32,385 nt of DNA from Porticoccus sp. GTDB taxonomy: Bacteria; Pseudomonadota; Gammaproteobacteria; Pseudomonadales; Porticoccaceae. The position numbers and the translations under genes were made by a program. The notes beneath the pieces were generated by a model. The model did not search any database, was not told where the DNA came from, and saw only the letters and a list, made by a program, of their open reading frames with translations. The stretch covers positions 1-32,385 of the forward strand of contig JALQUJ010000005.1 of NCBI GenBank assembly GCA_023263825.1. Direction: 5' to 3'. Of the stretch, positions 25,164 to 32,385 are shown piece by piece. Position 1 is the stretch's first letter. Each line of letters begins with the position of its first letter.

Positions 25164-25601
25164 ATGCCAAAATTAAATCTAACTATTGCAGAGCAACTTC
25201 GACGCAACTTCGTTGCACTTATAAGTCTTGTTATTGCTGTGAGCAGCCTGTCTTACACTAGTTGGAGGCATGAACAAACGGAAGAAAACCATAACCACCG
25301 TATGGCCGCATTTGAAACCTTACTAAAACTGGGCGAACTACAACAATTGGTCTTTCATCGCCACTACGACAAAGCCGAAGATAAGGGAAACCCTCGCACT
25401 GGATGGTCCTACGTACTCACAATCAGGGATCTGACCACACTGATGCCCGAACCTGTTCCCCAAAGTGCGGACCAATTAGTGGAAACCTGGGGCGATCACT
25501 GGGAGGGACTGGGTAAGAGTCAACAAAGTGCTGATACCATCACTGAAGCGGTAGACGCTACCCGCAATCAAACCCTGATATTACTTAACTCATTGAAATA
25601 A
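25164..25601 (+). CDS. Single-pass membrane protein of unknown function
   Basis: A 145-residue protein I cannot assign to a family. Residues 15-35 (FVALISLVIAVSSLSYTSW) form one transmembrane helix after a short basic N-terminus (EQLRRN). The rest is probably periplasmic, with helical polar sequence rich in H, Q and E and a conserved-looking W-x-x-HWEGLG segment near residues 108-117. The orientation rests on the positive-inside rule. ATG 25164 lacks an obvious ribosome-binding site. It is about 185 bases upstream of feoA with a Fur-box-like site between them, so it probably is not part of the iron operon. The coherent topology and absence of rare-codon runs support a real gene. Confidence 0.6.
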   Translation: MPKLNLTIAEQLRRNFVALISLVIAVSSLSYTSWRHEQTEENHNHRMAAFETLLKLGELQQLVFHRHYDKAEDKGNPRTGWSYVLTIRDLTTLMPEPVPQSADQLVETWGDHWEGLGKSQQSADTITEAVDATRNQTLILLNSLK

Positions 25602-25739
25602 AAACAGATAACAACCACACACCAAGTCCCCGCTAGTCATGGCTCTTTATTCCAAGTCCAACAGTGATTTAAATCAACCATTCATGTATCAAATAGCCGG
25701 ACAAATCATGTGCTTATTGCTTCTTCCTTCAATATAACT

Positions 25740-25758
25740 GATAATTATTATCATTTGT
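25740..25758 (+). promoter_or_regulatory. Fur-box-like operator upstream of feoA
   Basis: The 19 bases starting GATAATTATTATCATTT match 14 of 19 positions of the classical Fur consensus GATAATGATAATCATTATC. The site lies 28 bases before the feoA start, where repression by Fe2+-Fur would be expected. The core promoter itself is not obvious. Confidence 0.7.
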
Positions 25759-25786
25759 AAAGAAGTGTATTTGCCGGCTTATCTTT

Positions 25787-26020
25787 ATGACAACAGCATT
25801 TAATCAACTACAAGTGGGCGATCAAGCTCAAATCAGCGGCTTTAAAGATGTCCCTGAAGCTTATCGAAATCGCCTGATGAGCCTTGGATTAATCCCAGGC
25901 ACTCCCTTTGTGGTGCAACACCGTGCACCGCTAGGTGACCCTGTCGCCATACTGATAAGAGGGTTTCGACTCAGTCTGAGAAGCCATGAAGCAGAAGGAC
26001 TGTTGGTAGATCGGTTATGA
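25787..26020 (+). CDS. feoA: Ferrous iron transport protein A
   Basis: FeoA is a small SH3-like cytoplasmic protein needed for FeoB-dependent Fe2+ uptake. The 77-residue sequence follows the family plan: LQVGDQAQISGF, then YRNRLMSLGLIPGTPFVVQHRAPLGD (in two parts: RLMSLGLIPGT and APLGDPVAI), and R-G-F-R-L-S-L-R. ATG 25787 has no strong ribosome-binding site. It overlaps feoB by four bases (ATGA), indicating translational coupling. A Fur-box-like site lies just upstream. Confidence 0.92.
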   Translation: MTTAFNQLQVGDQAQISGFKDVPEAYRNRLMSLGLIPGTPFVVQHRAPLGDPVAILIRGFRLSLRSHEAEGLLVDRL

Positions 26021-28347
26021 GTCAGGAATTTACTATTGCTCTGGTCGGCAATCCTAACTGTGGCAAAACCACACTATTTAATGCACTTACTGGTGCCCAT
26101 CAAAAAGTGGGCAACTGGCCTGGAGTCACCGTTGAAAAGAAAACCGGGAGCTTCAAGCACGCTGGAGCCAATTTCGAACTGGTTGATTTACCCGGCACCT
26201 ATTCCTTACATGTTTCCTGTGAAGATGACTCTATCGATCAGCAAATTGCGCAGCAATTTGTACTAGAAAACAATGCAGACCTCATCATCAATATCATTGA
26301 TGCTTCAAGCCTTGAGCGGGGGCTCTATCTATCAACACAATTAATGGATGCGGGCCTGCCTCTGGTTATTGCGCTCAATATGATGGATGTGGCCGACCAA
26401 AATGGTATTCATATTGATCCCTATGAACTCTCAGAAAAAATAGGGTTTCCAGTAGTCCCTCTGGTAGCCAGTCGCAGTGAAGGTATTGGCACTTTAATTG
26501 ATATTGCCAGCAACTATCTTATGAAGGATACCGATCGTTCACACCCGATCACTGTATACGAACCTTTAGAAGAAACGACACAACAAATTTTATATTTGAT
26601 GCATCAGTATAAATCTGATTCATCTCGCTTAGGCGCTACTGCAGTACTGGAACGAGATAGAGCCGTTCTCGCACAGTTTCCCGAATATTTATCAACACAA
26701 ATGAATGAATCGGTAGATGAACTTGAGAAACAATTAGGATCTAGTGCAGCTGACGCATTGATTACCGATCGTTACCAATGGATCAATACCATCACAGTGG
26801 ATGCCGTTCATTACGATGAACAAAATAAAAAATCTATCTCGGACCACGTCGACTGCCTATTGCTAAACCGCTACCTCGCATTCCCCGCCTTTCTTGGTGT
26901 GATGTATATGATGTTTATGGTCACCATTAACTTTGGTGGCGCATTCATTGATTTTTTTGATATGGCCGCAGGTGCTATTTTTGTTGAGTTACCGAGACAA
27001 CTGCTAACCGCTATTCACTGCCCTCCCTGGCTCATCGCTTTTATTGCAGATGGTGCAGGTGGTGGCATTCAATTGGTTGCCAGTTTCTTACCCGTAATAG
27101 GCACCCTGTTCCTGTTCCAGACCTTTCTGGAAGACTCCGGTTACATGGCCCGTGCAGCATTTATACTTGACCGATTAATGCACAGCATCGGATTACCTGG
27201 AAAATCCTTTGTACCCCTTGTGGTGGGTTTTGGTTGTAATGTGCCATCTGTAATGGCGAGCCGCACATTGGATACACACCAAGATCGGTTACTGACAACC
27301 CTAATGGCACCCTTTATGTCCTGTGGGGCCAGACTCACTGTTTACATTTTATTTGCTACCGCCTTTTTCCATAAAAACGGTCAAAATGTTGTCTTTGGGT
27401 TGTATATAATTGGTATTGCACTTGCGGTTCTCACTGGATTGTTAGTCCGCAGAAAAATGCTGAGTCGTGATATATCACCTTTTATTATGGAGTTACCTAA
27501 CTACCATGTGCCCACGATAAAAGGTCTGCTTATACACACCTGGCATCGCCTTAAAGACTTTATGGTCCGAGCGGGAAAAGCCATTGTCATTGTTGTTATT
27601 GTTCTGAACTTTGTTAACTCCATTGGAACCGATGGCAGCTTTAACAATGAAAATACCGAACGCTCAATGCTTTCGGCCATTGGCAAAACCATTACACCAA
27701 TTTTTGAGCCATTAGGTGTAAAAGAAGAAAACTGGCCAGCCACTGTTGGGATTTTCAGCGGAATTTTTGCCAAAGAAGTAGTAGTCGGCACCCTTGATGC
27801 ACTTTATTCCGGTATGGCGCGGGATGAGAACACAGCAATTGCACACGATGAGGTCAGTATTCCTGGCCAGCTAAAAGAAGCTATTGCCACCATCCCGGCA
27901 AACCTGGCAGAAGTCAATGAAATGTGGGGAGATCCATTGGGTTTAGGTATTGGCGATTTATCTGATCAAAACGCTACCGCTGATGCACAAGATATTGAGG
28001 TCTCAACTATTACCTTAATGCAGCAATTATTTGATGGGCCTCTGGCTGCATTTAGTTACATTCTTTTTGTTCTACTCTATATGCCATGTGTAGCGACATT
28101 AGGAGCTATCTATAAAGAGGCCGGAGGTGCATGGGCATTTTTCTCTGCCACATGGAATACACTTCTTGCCTACTCTGTAGCTGTCATTGTGTACCAAGCA
28201 GGTAACCTGACCACACAGCCTCAGCAATCACTGTTCTGGATTGGAGGAATGATTCTACTCATGCTTGTCGGCTATTTATTATTGATGCAGTTCGGAAGAA
28301 GACAAGCTCGAAATGACAACCTGATACCTGCTGTTAATTTACATTAA
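26017..28347 (+). CDS. feoB: Ferrous iron transporter FeoB
   Basis: FeoB is the inner-membrane Fe2+ permease with an N-terminal G-protein domain. In the 776-residue protein the G domain has G1 GNPNCGKTT (11-19), G3 DLPG and G4 NMMD; a helical GDI-like domain follows to about residue 270. The membrane part starts near residue 285 and has two gate domains. Its landmarks are GAGGGIQLVASFLPVIGTLF, EDSGYMARAAF, GFGCNVPSVMASR with the cysteine thought to be on the metal path, and FMSCGARL, and a repeat in the second half (SGIFAKEVVVGTL, YMPCVATLGA). All key motifs are intact. No feoC follows. The 3' end of the gene overlaps a strong hairpin. Confidence 0.96.
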   Translation: MSQEFTIALVGNPNCGKTTLFNALTGAHQKVGNWPGVTVEKKTGSFKHAGANFELVDLPGTYSLHVSCEDDSIDQQIAQQFVLENNADLIINIIDASSLERGLYLSTQLMDAGLPLVIALNMMDVADQNGIHIDPYELSEKIGFPVVPLVASRSEGIGTLIDIASNYLMKDTDRSHPITVYEPLEETTQQILYLMHQYKSDSSRLGATAVLERDRAVLAQFPEYLSTQMNESVDELEKQLGSSAADALITDRYQWINTITVDAVHYDEQNKKSISDHVDCLLLNRYLAFPAFLGVMYMMFMVTINFGGAFIDFFDMAAGAIFVELPRQLLTAIHCPPWLIAFIADGAGGGIQLVASFLPVIGTLFLFQTFLEDSGYMARAAFILDRLMHSIGLPGKSFVPLVVGFGCNVPSVMASRTLDTHQDRLLTTLMAPFMSCGARLTVYILFATAFFHKNGQNVVFGLYIIGIALAVLTGLLVRRKMLSRDISPFIMELPNYHVPTIKGLLIHTWHRLKDFMVRAGKAIVIVVIVLNFVNSIGTDGSFNNENTERSMLSAIGKTITPIFEPLGVKEENWPATVGIFSGIFAKEVVVGTLDALYSGMARDENTAIAHDEVSIPGQLKEAIATIPANLAEVNEMWGDPLGLGIGDLSDQNATADAQDIEVSTITLMQQLFDGPLAAFSYILFVLLYMPCVATLGAIYKEAGGAWAFFSATWNTLLAYSVAVIVYQAGNLTTQPQQSLFWIGGMILLMLVGYLLLMQFGRRQARNDNLIPAVNLH

Positions 28348-28353
28348 CAGCAG
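28328..28353 (+). terminator. Hairpin spanning the feoB stop codon
   Basis: CTGCTGTTAAT (28328-28338) and ATTAACAGCAG (28343-28353) form a perfect 11-bp stem with a TTAC loop. The feoB stop codon (28345-28347) lies inside the right arm. Only TTT follows, so termination may be weak; the structure may also protect the mRNA 3' end. Confidence 0.55.
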
Positions 28354-28396
28354 TTTGCAAATAAAACGTCTAAGCTTTAGCTAAACTAAAATTCAG

Positions 28397-28801
28397 CTAA
28401 GAAGTAGAAAATTCTTCGACGGCCCGTAAAAGCTGACGACAAGTAACCTGCCCTACCAACTTGCCATCTTGAACTACAGGACAACGACGGTAACCTCGTT
28501 TCAGCATTTCCTGTGCTACATCCACAATATCTGCATGTGGCGACACAGAAAAAAGATCGGTAGTCATAAATTAACTGACTGGTCCGACACTGGTTTCCTC
28601 GTTATAAATCGCACTCAAAATGGCATTTAAACAATCCATTTCAGATAACATTCCAACCAGATGGTTTTCTTCATCAACCACACACATCCCTGAAATTTTA
28701 TATTCAAGAATAGCGTTTATGGCATCAAAAAGGTCGGTATCAGCTTTCACCTTTACTTGGTTTGTAAGCATATAGTCTTGGAGTTCTACTGAATGCAGCA
28801 T
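28397..28801 (-). pseudogene. CBS-pair domain protein gene split by an in-frame ochre codon
   Basis: The minus strand encodes a two-CBS-domain protein of about 134 residues. Codons 1-76 hold the first CBS motif, with ISGMCVVDEENHLVGMLSEMDCL. Codon 77 is TAA (plus-strand TTA, 28571-28573). The same frame then continues FMTTDLFSVSPHADIVDVAQ and YRRCPVVQDGKLVGQVTCRQLL, the second CBS motif, to a stop at 28397. Related single-protein CBS pairs have a charged residue before the F-M-T-T-D segment, so a GAA-to-TAA change would explain the break. An ATG right after the stop (TAA TTT ATG) could allow reinitiation and give two half-proteins. CBS pairs bind adenosyl ligands and usually act as sensors. 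No ribosome-binding site precedes the second ATG, so I call it a pseudogene. Confidence 0.72.
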
Positions 28802-28927
28802 AAATAAGACCTCTTTATTTTTTTACTTACTTTTAGAATATAAAACATTTTCATATGTGCAAGTTCACCAATATTAAGTAAATCGGTGGAAATAATACGT
28901 ATTGGAAAAACTCACCGATATACACCA

Positions 28928-29206
28928 TCAACGGCTGGGGAAAACCCCTAACCAAATAACCAATCCTGCAAGCACAACAGCAACCGTTTCACCTAACCAG
29001 GGGATCGTACGTCCAATAACTTTATTATCTTCCTGTAAGGTCATTACATAAATAATTCTCAAGTAGTAGTAGATCCCTATGGCACCCCCTAATACTAAAG
29101 CACCCAACAAGATCCAAAGGGCACCTTCTATACCCGCACTAAATACATACAACTTTCCAATAAAACCTGCTGTTAGCGGAATACCAGCCAAAGAGAGTAA
29201 GGCCAA
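28928..29206 (-). pseudogene. NuoN (complex I subunit N) C-terminal remnant
   Basis: The translation LLSLAGIPLTAGFIGKLYVF followed by a helix and IGIYYYLRIIYVM matches the last third of NuoN, the antiporter-like membrane subunit of NADH dehydrogenase I. Only about 90 residues remain; the first 380 or so are missing and no start codon is credible. The 3' end is also altered: the frame stops right after GVFPSR, and adding one C to the CCCC run (minus strand, plus-strand GGGG at 28937-28940) would restore a FPQPL ending like NuoN. The frame stays open upstream to about 29300 but that part does not resemble NuoN, so the deletion junction is near 29210-29225. No other nuo gene is in the window. 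Confidence 0.72.
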
Positions 29207-29501
29207 AGCTCTCCAGTGTGTGTCGTTTCCATCAGTGCTCCCCTGCCAATTTGGTAAAAAGCAATTTGGTGGAAGACGGTTTAATGAAAAGCACTTGGAT
29301 TAAAGATAATTGAATAGAAAAATGTTGCTCAGATCTATCTGAACAAACCCATACAAGAACGGTAATTCACTCCTCAATAGCCCTGACATATTAGCTCCTA
29401 TGTTTCGGAGGCCATCCATTCGATCCCTCTAACCGAATAGTACATCGACCTGAGTATTGTTTTTATTTACACCGTTTAACGATAAAAACTGTAGAAGTGA
29501 T
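29207..29501. other. Non-coding stretch beyond the nuoN remnant
   Basis: About 295 bases in which I find no gene. A 9-base direct repeat, CAATTTGGT, occurs at 29247-29255 and 29262-29270, close to the point where the nuoN similarity ends; it may mark the rearrangement. No RNA gene was recognised; in particular there is no tRNA after purA. Confidence 0.4.
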
Positions 29502-29531
29502 ATCCAGAAAACGCAAATGTGTTTTCTGGAT
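29502..29531. repeat. 11-bp inverted repeat (hairpin 3 after purA)
   Basis: ATCCAGAAAAC (29502-29512) and GTTTTCTGGAT (29521-29531) form a perfect stem with an 8-base loop that can close further by C-G and G-T pairs. It is the most distant of three hairpins downstream of purA. Only a short T tract follows on the plus strand. Confidence 0.55.
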
Positions 29532-29579
29532 TTAATAGTAATTAAGGCGAGGCAAGTGATTAAAATAAAAAATTAGAAG

Positions 29580-29603
29580 CACTAAAAAAAGATTTTTTTA
29601 GTG
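29580..29603. repeat. A/T-run inverted repeat (hairpin 2 after purA)
   Basis: CACTAAAAAAA (29580-29590) and TTTTTTTAGTG (29593-29603) are perfect complements separated by only GA, making a nearly complete palindrome. It could extrude as a hairpin, or the A/T runs could be a symmetrical intrinsic-terminator trace. It lies 11 bases from the next hairpin. Confidence 0.5.
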
Positions 29604-29613
29604 ATAAATTGTC

Positions 29614-29657
29614 TCAGGAAAAGTATATAAATCTATGATGCAATATACTTTTCCTGA
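29614..29657 (-). terminator. 15-bp hairpin immediately downstream of purA
   Basis: TCAGGAAAAGTATAT (29614-29628) and ATATACTTTTCCTGA (29643-29657) form a perfect 15-bp stem with a 14-base loop, starting 11 bases after the purA stop. On the plus strand seven T residues follow (29661-29667); on the minus strand there is no T tract directly after it. I place it as a probable purA-side terminator, possibly acting with the next hairpin. Confidence 0.55.
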
Positions 29658-29667
29658 TAGTTTTTTT

Positions 29668-30960
29668 CTAAGCAAAAGGATGGCGTAAAACAATTGTTTC
29701 AACACGATCTGGACCCGTTGAAATAATATCGACAGGTGTCATTAAAATTTCTTCAATTCGTGCAATATATGCACGCGCATTGTCAGGAAGGTCATTCAAA
29801 GACTTGGCACCTACCGTTGATTCTGACCAACCCGACATCTCTTCATAGACTGGCACCAAGCCTTCGTAATCATCTGCATGACTGGGAATGCCCGCATCAT
29901 TACCCTGGGCATCGGTATATCCGAGACAAAGCTTAATGGTCTCGAGGCCATCAAGCACATCAAGTTTGGTCAAACAAATTCCAGAAACAGAATTAATCCG
30001 AATAGCCTGCTTCAAAGCGATAGTATCAAACCAACCACAACGACGCTCACGGCCTGTTGTGGCACCAAATTCATGCCCTTTTTCACCCAAGTGCTGTCCT
30101 ACATCGCAAAAAAGCTCTGTAGGGAATGGTCCGGAACCAACACGGGTTGTATAAGCCTTGGTGATACCCAGAACATAATCTAAATACAAAGGGCCAAAGC
30201 CACTACCTGTTGCTGTACCACCCGCAGTGGTATTGGAAGAGGTGACAAAAGGGTAAGTGCCGTGGTCAATATCAAGTAATGATCCTTGAGCGCCTTCAAA
30301 CATAATATTACCGCCGTTTTCACGGGTGCTATGTAGCACGCTGGTAACATCATCAACCATTGGCTCAATTTCATCGGCCCAAGCGATAGCTTTATTCAGA
30401 GTATCGTCATAATCCACGGCCTCCTCGTTATAAAAAGAGGTCAGCATAAAATTATGGTAATCCATTAATTCTTTTAGTTTTATAGCAAACTGTTCACGAT
30501 TAAACATATCGCCAACACGCAAACCTCGACGGGCAACTTTATCTTCATACGCAGGGCCAATACCCCGGCCTGTAGTACCAATTTTGGCACTGCCGCGGGC
30601 GCGCTCACGGGCCTGATCTAAGGCAATATGAATAGGTAGAATCAATGGGCAAGCAGGTGATATTCTTAACCTTTCACGAACCGGCACTCCCTGCTCATGG
30701 AGCTCTGCCATTTCTTTTAATAAGGCCTCTGGTGACAACACCACACCATTACCAATAAGGCAGGTAACATTGTCACGAAGAATACCGGAAGGTATCAGAT
30801 GTAATACCGTTTTCTTACCGTCAATCACTAAGGTGTGACCGGCATTATGGCCACCTTGAAACCTAGCTACTACACTGGCTTGGTCCGTTAGCAAATCGAC
30901 AATTTTACCTTTGCCTTCGTCACCCCATTGGGTGCCAAGCACCACGACATTCTTACCCAT
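29668..30960 (-). CDS. purA: Adenylosuccinate synthetase
   Basis: PurA joins IMP and aspartate with GTP hydrolysis in the first committed step of AMP synthesis. The 430-residue protein starts with the GTP/IMP-binding GTQWGDEGKGKIVDLLTD (residues 9-26). It continues with FQGGHNAGHTLV, the catalytic GTTGRGIGPAYEDK, MFEGAQGSLLDIDHGTYPFV (split as MFEGAQG and LLDIDHGTYPFVTSSN) and GVTK-like TKLDVLDG. The length matches E. coli (432). ATG 30960 has a modest AGAGA upstream. It follows hisZ by 65 bases, in the hflK-hflC-yjeT-hisZ-purA order common in gammaproteobacteria. Confidence 0.97.
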   Translation of the reverse strand: MGKNVVVLGTQWGDEGKGKIVDLLTDQASVVARFQGGHNAGHTLVIDGKKTVLHLIPSGILRDNVTCLIGNGVVLSPEALLKEMAELHEQGVPVRERLRISPACPLILPIHIALDQARERARGSAKIGTTGRGIGPAYEDKVARRGLRVGDMFNREQFAIKLKELMDYHNFMLTSFYNEEAVDYDDTLNKAIAWADEIEPMVDDVTSVLHSTRENGGNIMFEGAQGSLLDIDHGTYPFVTSSNTTAGGTATGSGFGPLYLDYVLGITKAYTTRVGSGPFPTELFCDVGQHLGEKGHEFGATTGRERRCGWFDTIALKQAIRINSVSGICLTKLDVLDGLETIKLCLGYTDAQGNDAGIPSHADDYEGLVPVYEEMSGWSESTVGAKSLNDLPDNARAYIARIEEILMTPVDIISTGPDRVETIVLRHPFA

Positions 30961-31025
30961 CTGATATCTCTAACCTAAAAAAATGAAGATTTAAACTACC
31001 TAAAATACTACCTAAATAGATTCGG

Positions 31026-32222
31026 CTAAATCGCGGTTACTTTAAACTCGCCATTCTGTAACAGTAACTGACGATCACAATGCAGCTCTTGGTAATCAGG
31101 CTGCTGGCCTGGAAAACCACAGACGACTCTTTCGCCATTTTTTCTTAATTCTGCAATGGCTTTTTGTTGGCCTGATGCGGCCTCTTCAGTAACCGGCGCG
31201 TAAATACCGCTTGGAAGATGACTAACATCATTATGAGCCATGGAACACTGAACAAGGGCTTGTAGACTCATGTTAAAGCCGGTTGCTGGTCGCGACCGTC
31301 CAAAAGCTTCACCGACATGATCATAACGACCACCATTGCCAATAGCCTGCCCAACACCTGGAGCATAGGCAGCAAACACCACACCAGTATGATAGTGATA
31401 GCCACGCAACTCACTCAAATCCAGATACAGCTCTGCATCAGGGCTGCTTACTTTAAGGGCATCGACAACGGCCTGTAATTCATCAAGTGCCAGCTCAACC
31501 TCGGCCGGGGCATCGGTAAATAATTCTCGGGCGCGATCAAGTACAGATTCATCACCAGCAAGATCAACCAGTGCCAATATCCACTTAGCAATCGTCTGCT
31601 TTTCAATATTTTGTGTAACCCAGGCATTTAATTCCGGCACTGATTTACTTTGTAGCAAATCAAATAATTCGGATTCCTGTTCTTTTGTCAGTTCGGCCTC
31701 TTCCAGCAAATTACCGTAAATACCAACATGCCCAAGGTCTAACTGGGGCTTTTCCAACCCTGCTAATCGCAAGGTTTCCACCATAAGACTGATCACTTCG
31801 ATATCAGCATCTAAACCAGCTTCACCATACAACTCCACCCCAATTTGAATGGGGGAGCGACTAGCCAATGGGTAGCGTGGTTTGGTATACAAAACTGTGC
31901 CGGTATAGCACAAACGGCTGGGGCCATTTCGCCTTAAACTGTGTGCATCCATTCGGCTAGTCTGTGGAGTCATATCAGCACGAATACCCATCATGCGCCC
32001 ACTGAGTTGATCCGTTACTTTAAACGTCATCAGATCCAAGTCTGAGCCTGTACCGCTCAATAGCGAATCAGTAAATTCTACAAGGGGTGGAATGACTAGG
32101 TCATAACCCCAGCTATGGTACAAGTCGAGCACCTGACGACGCAGACTTTCTACACGGAAAGCCTGATTGGGAAGAATTTCCTCAATACCATCTGGCAATA
32201 GCCAGCGATCAGCTACAGTCAT
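31026..32222 (-). CDS. hisZ: ATP phosphoribosyltransferase regulatory subunit HisZ
   Basis: HisZ resembles histidyl-tRNA synthetase but lacks aminoacylation. It pairs with the short form of HisG to start histidine synthesis and to mediate feedback control. The 398-residue protein has DRWLLPDGIEEILP at the start, class-II-like motifs including IRADMTPQTSRMDAH and IQIGVELYGEAG, and LSELRGYHYHTGVVFAAYAPGVG with IGNGGRYD-type ATP-site remnants. The anticodon-binding domain of true HisRS is reduced. The hisG gene is not in the window. I preferred ATG 32222 (MTVADRW) with AGG upstream; GTG 32225 directly precedes it. The gene sits between yjeT-like and purA genes. Confidence 0.94.
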   Translation of the reverse strand: MTVADRWLLPDGIEEILPNQAFRVESLRRQVLDLYHSWGYDLVIPPLVEFTDSLLSGTGSDLDLMTFKVTDQLSGRMMGIRADMTPQTSRMDAHSLRRNGPSRLCYTGTVLYTKPRYPLASRSPIQIGVELYGEAGLDADIEVISLMVETLRLAGLEKPQLDLGHVGIYGNLLEEAELTKEQESELFDLLQSKSVPELNAWVTQNIEKQTIAKWILALVDLAGDESVLDRARELFTDAPAEVELALDELQAVVDALKVSSPDAELYLDLSELRGYHYHTGVVFAAYAPGVGQAIGNGGRYDHVGEAFGRSRPATGFNMSLQALVQCSMAHNDVSHLPSGIYAPVTEEAASGQQKAIAELRKNGERVVCGFPGQQPDYQELHCDRQLLLQNGEFKVTAI

Positions 32223-32274
32223 CACATTTACCTATTTGGTCATAACTCTTATTTATTCTTAGCCGTTAATACTC

Positions 32275-32385
32275 TTAGCCATTAATAAGGTACAAAGCGC
32301 CTGCACCTAGCAACATACTGACTAAACCCATTCTGCGCATGCTGCGATCATCAATTTGGGCCAGGAGTACCGCCATATTTCGCCA
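32275..32385 (-). CDS. DUF2065 (YjeT-like) membrane protein, C-terminal part
   Basis: Only the last 36 residues lie in the window. They read as a DUF2065 protein: a WRNMAVLLAQIDDRSMRRMG stretch, then a hydrophobic helix rich in L, G and A ending in YLING. In gammaproteobacteria the small YjeT gene lies between hflC and hisZ or purA, which is what the context here predicts. The gap to hisZ is 52 bases. The 5' end is cut by the window edge, not by mutation. Confidence 0.8.
   Translation of the reverse strand, partial: WRNMAVLLAQIDDRSMRRMGLVSMLLGAGALYLING

Noticed and set aside
28348..28570. Possible feoC downstream of feoB
   Set aside because: The plus strand has no suitable open frame; the region is occupied by the second half of the CBS gene on the minus strand.
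29207..29667. Search for a tRNA gene or small RNA after purA
   Set aside because: No cloverleaf with T-loop GTTCGA-type sequence or CCA end was seen, only hairpins.
1..32385. CRISPR array, transposase, phage genes, toxin-antitoxin or biosynthetic cluster
   Set aside because: No spaced repeats, transposase motifs, phage structural genes or cluster-type enzymes were recognised on either strand.

Overview
The window reads as chromosomal core DNA of a gammaproteobacterium, probably a marine relative of the Pseudomonadales/Cellvibrionales/Oceanospirillales group. This is inferred from two conserved gene neighbourhoods: xerD-dsbC-hom-thrC followed by recJ, and ffh-rpsP-rimM-trmD-rplS with ypjD and yfjD/corB diverging from ffh. 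A third is yjeT-hisZ-purA at the right edge. I cannot name a genus.

Layout, left to right. 1-4.3 kb: a truncated MerR-family fragment at the edge, a redoxin gene (-), the ABC-F ATPase gene uup (+), and a broken EAL-domain gene. 4.3-9.7 kb: recJ (-), then a divergent, overlapping two-gene beta-oxidation operon (FadJ-like multifunctional protein plus thiolase). 9.9-15.8 kb: a minus-strand run of a HopJ-family gene, a small secreted-protein gene broken by an amber codon, thrC, hom, dsbC and xerD. 15.8-20.5 kb: a small unknown membrane protein, then rplS, trmD, rimM, rpsP and ffh. The rpsP operon has a good sigma70-type promoter and ends in a strong intrinsic terminator. 20.5-23 kb: ypjD and corB on the plus strand. 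23-25.6 kb: single genes for a DUF1289 protein, two Nudix hydrolases, a YqfO-like protein and an unknown membrane protein. 25.7-28.4 kb: feoA and feoB behind a Fur-box-like site. 28.4-29.7 kb: a decayed interval with a CBS-pair gene interrupted by an ochre codon, an orphan C-terminal piece of nuoN and three strong hairpins. 29.7-32.4 kb: purA, hisZ and the end of a yjeT-like gene.

Functionally the genes are translation and secretion housekeeping (rplS, rpsP, rimM, trmD, ffh), amino-acid and nucleotide biosynthesis (hom, thrC, hisZ, purA), DNA maintenance (recJ, xerD), periplasmic disulfide isomerisation (dsbC), fatty-acid degradation and ferrous iron uptake.

I did not find an undescribed multi-gene system: no CRISPR array, defence island, transposase, prophage or biosynthetic cluster. 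The notable feature is five broken genes in about 32 kb. Two carry clean in-frame nonsense codons, one has two frameshifts at homopolymers, and two are truncated remnants. They sit beside intact essential genes, which suggests either recent gene decay or, for the homopolymer cases, sequencing error.
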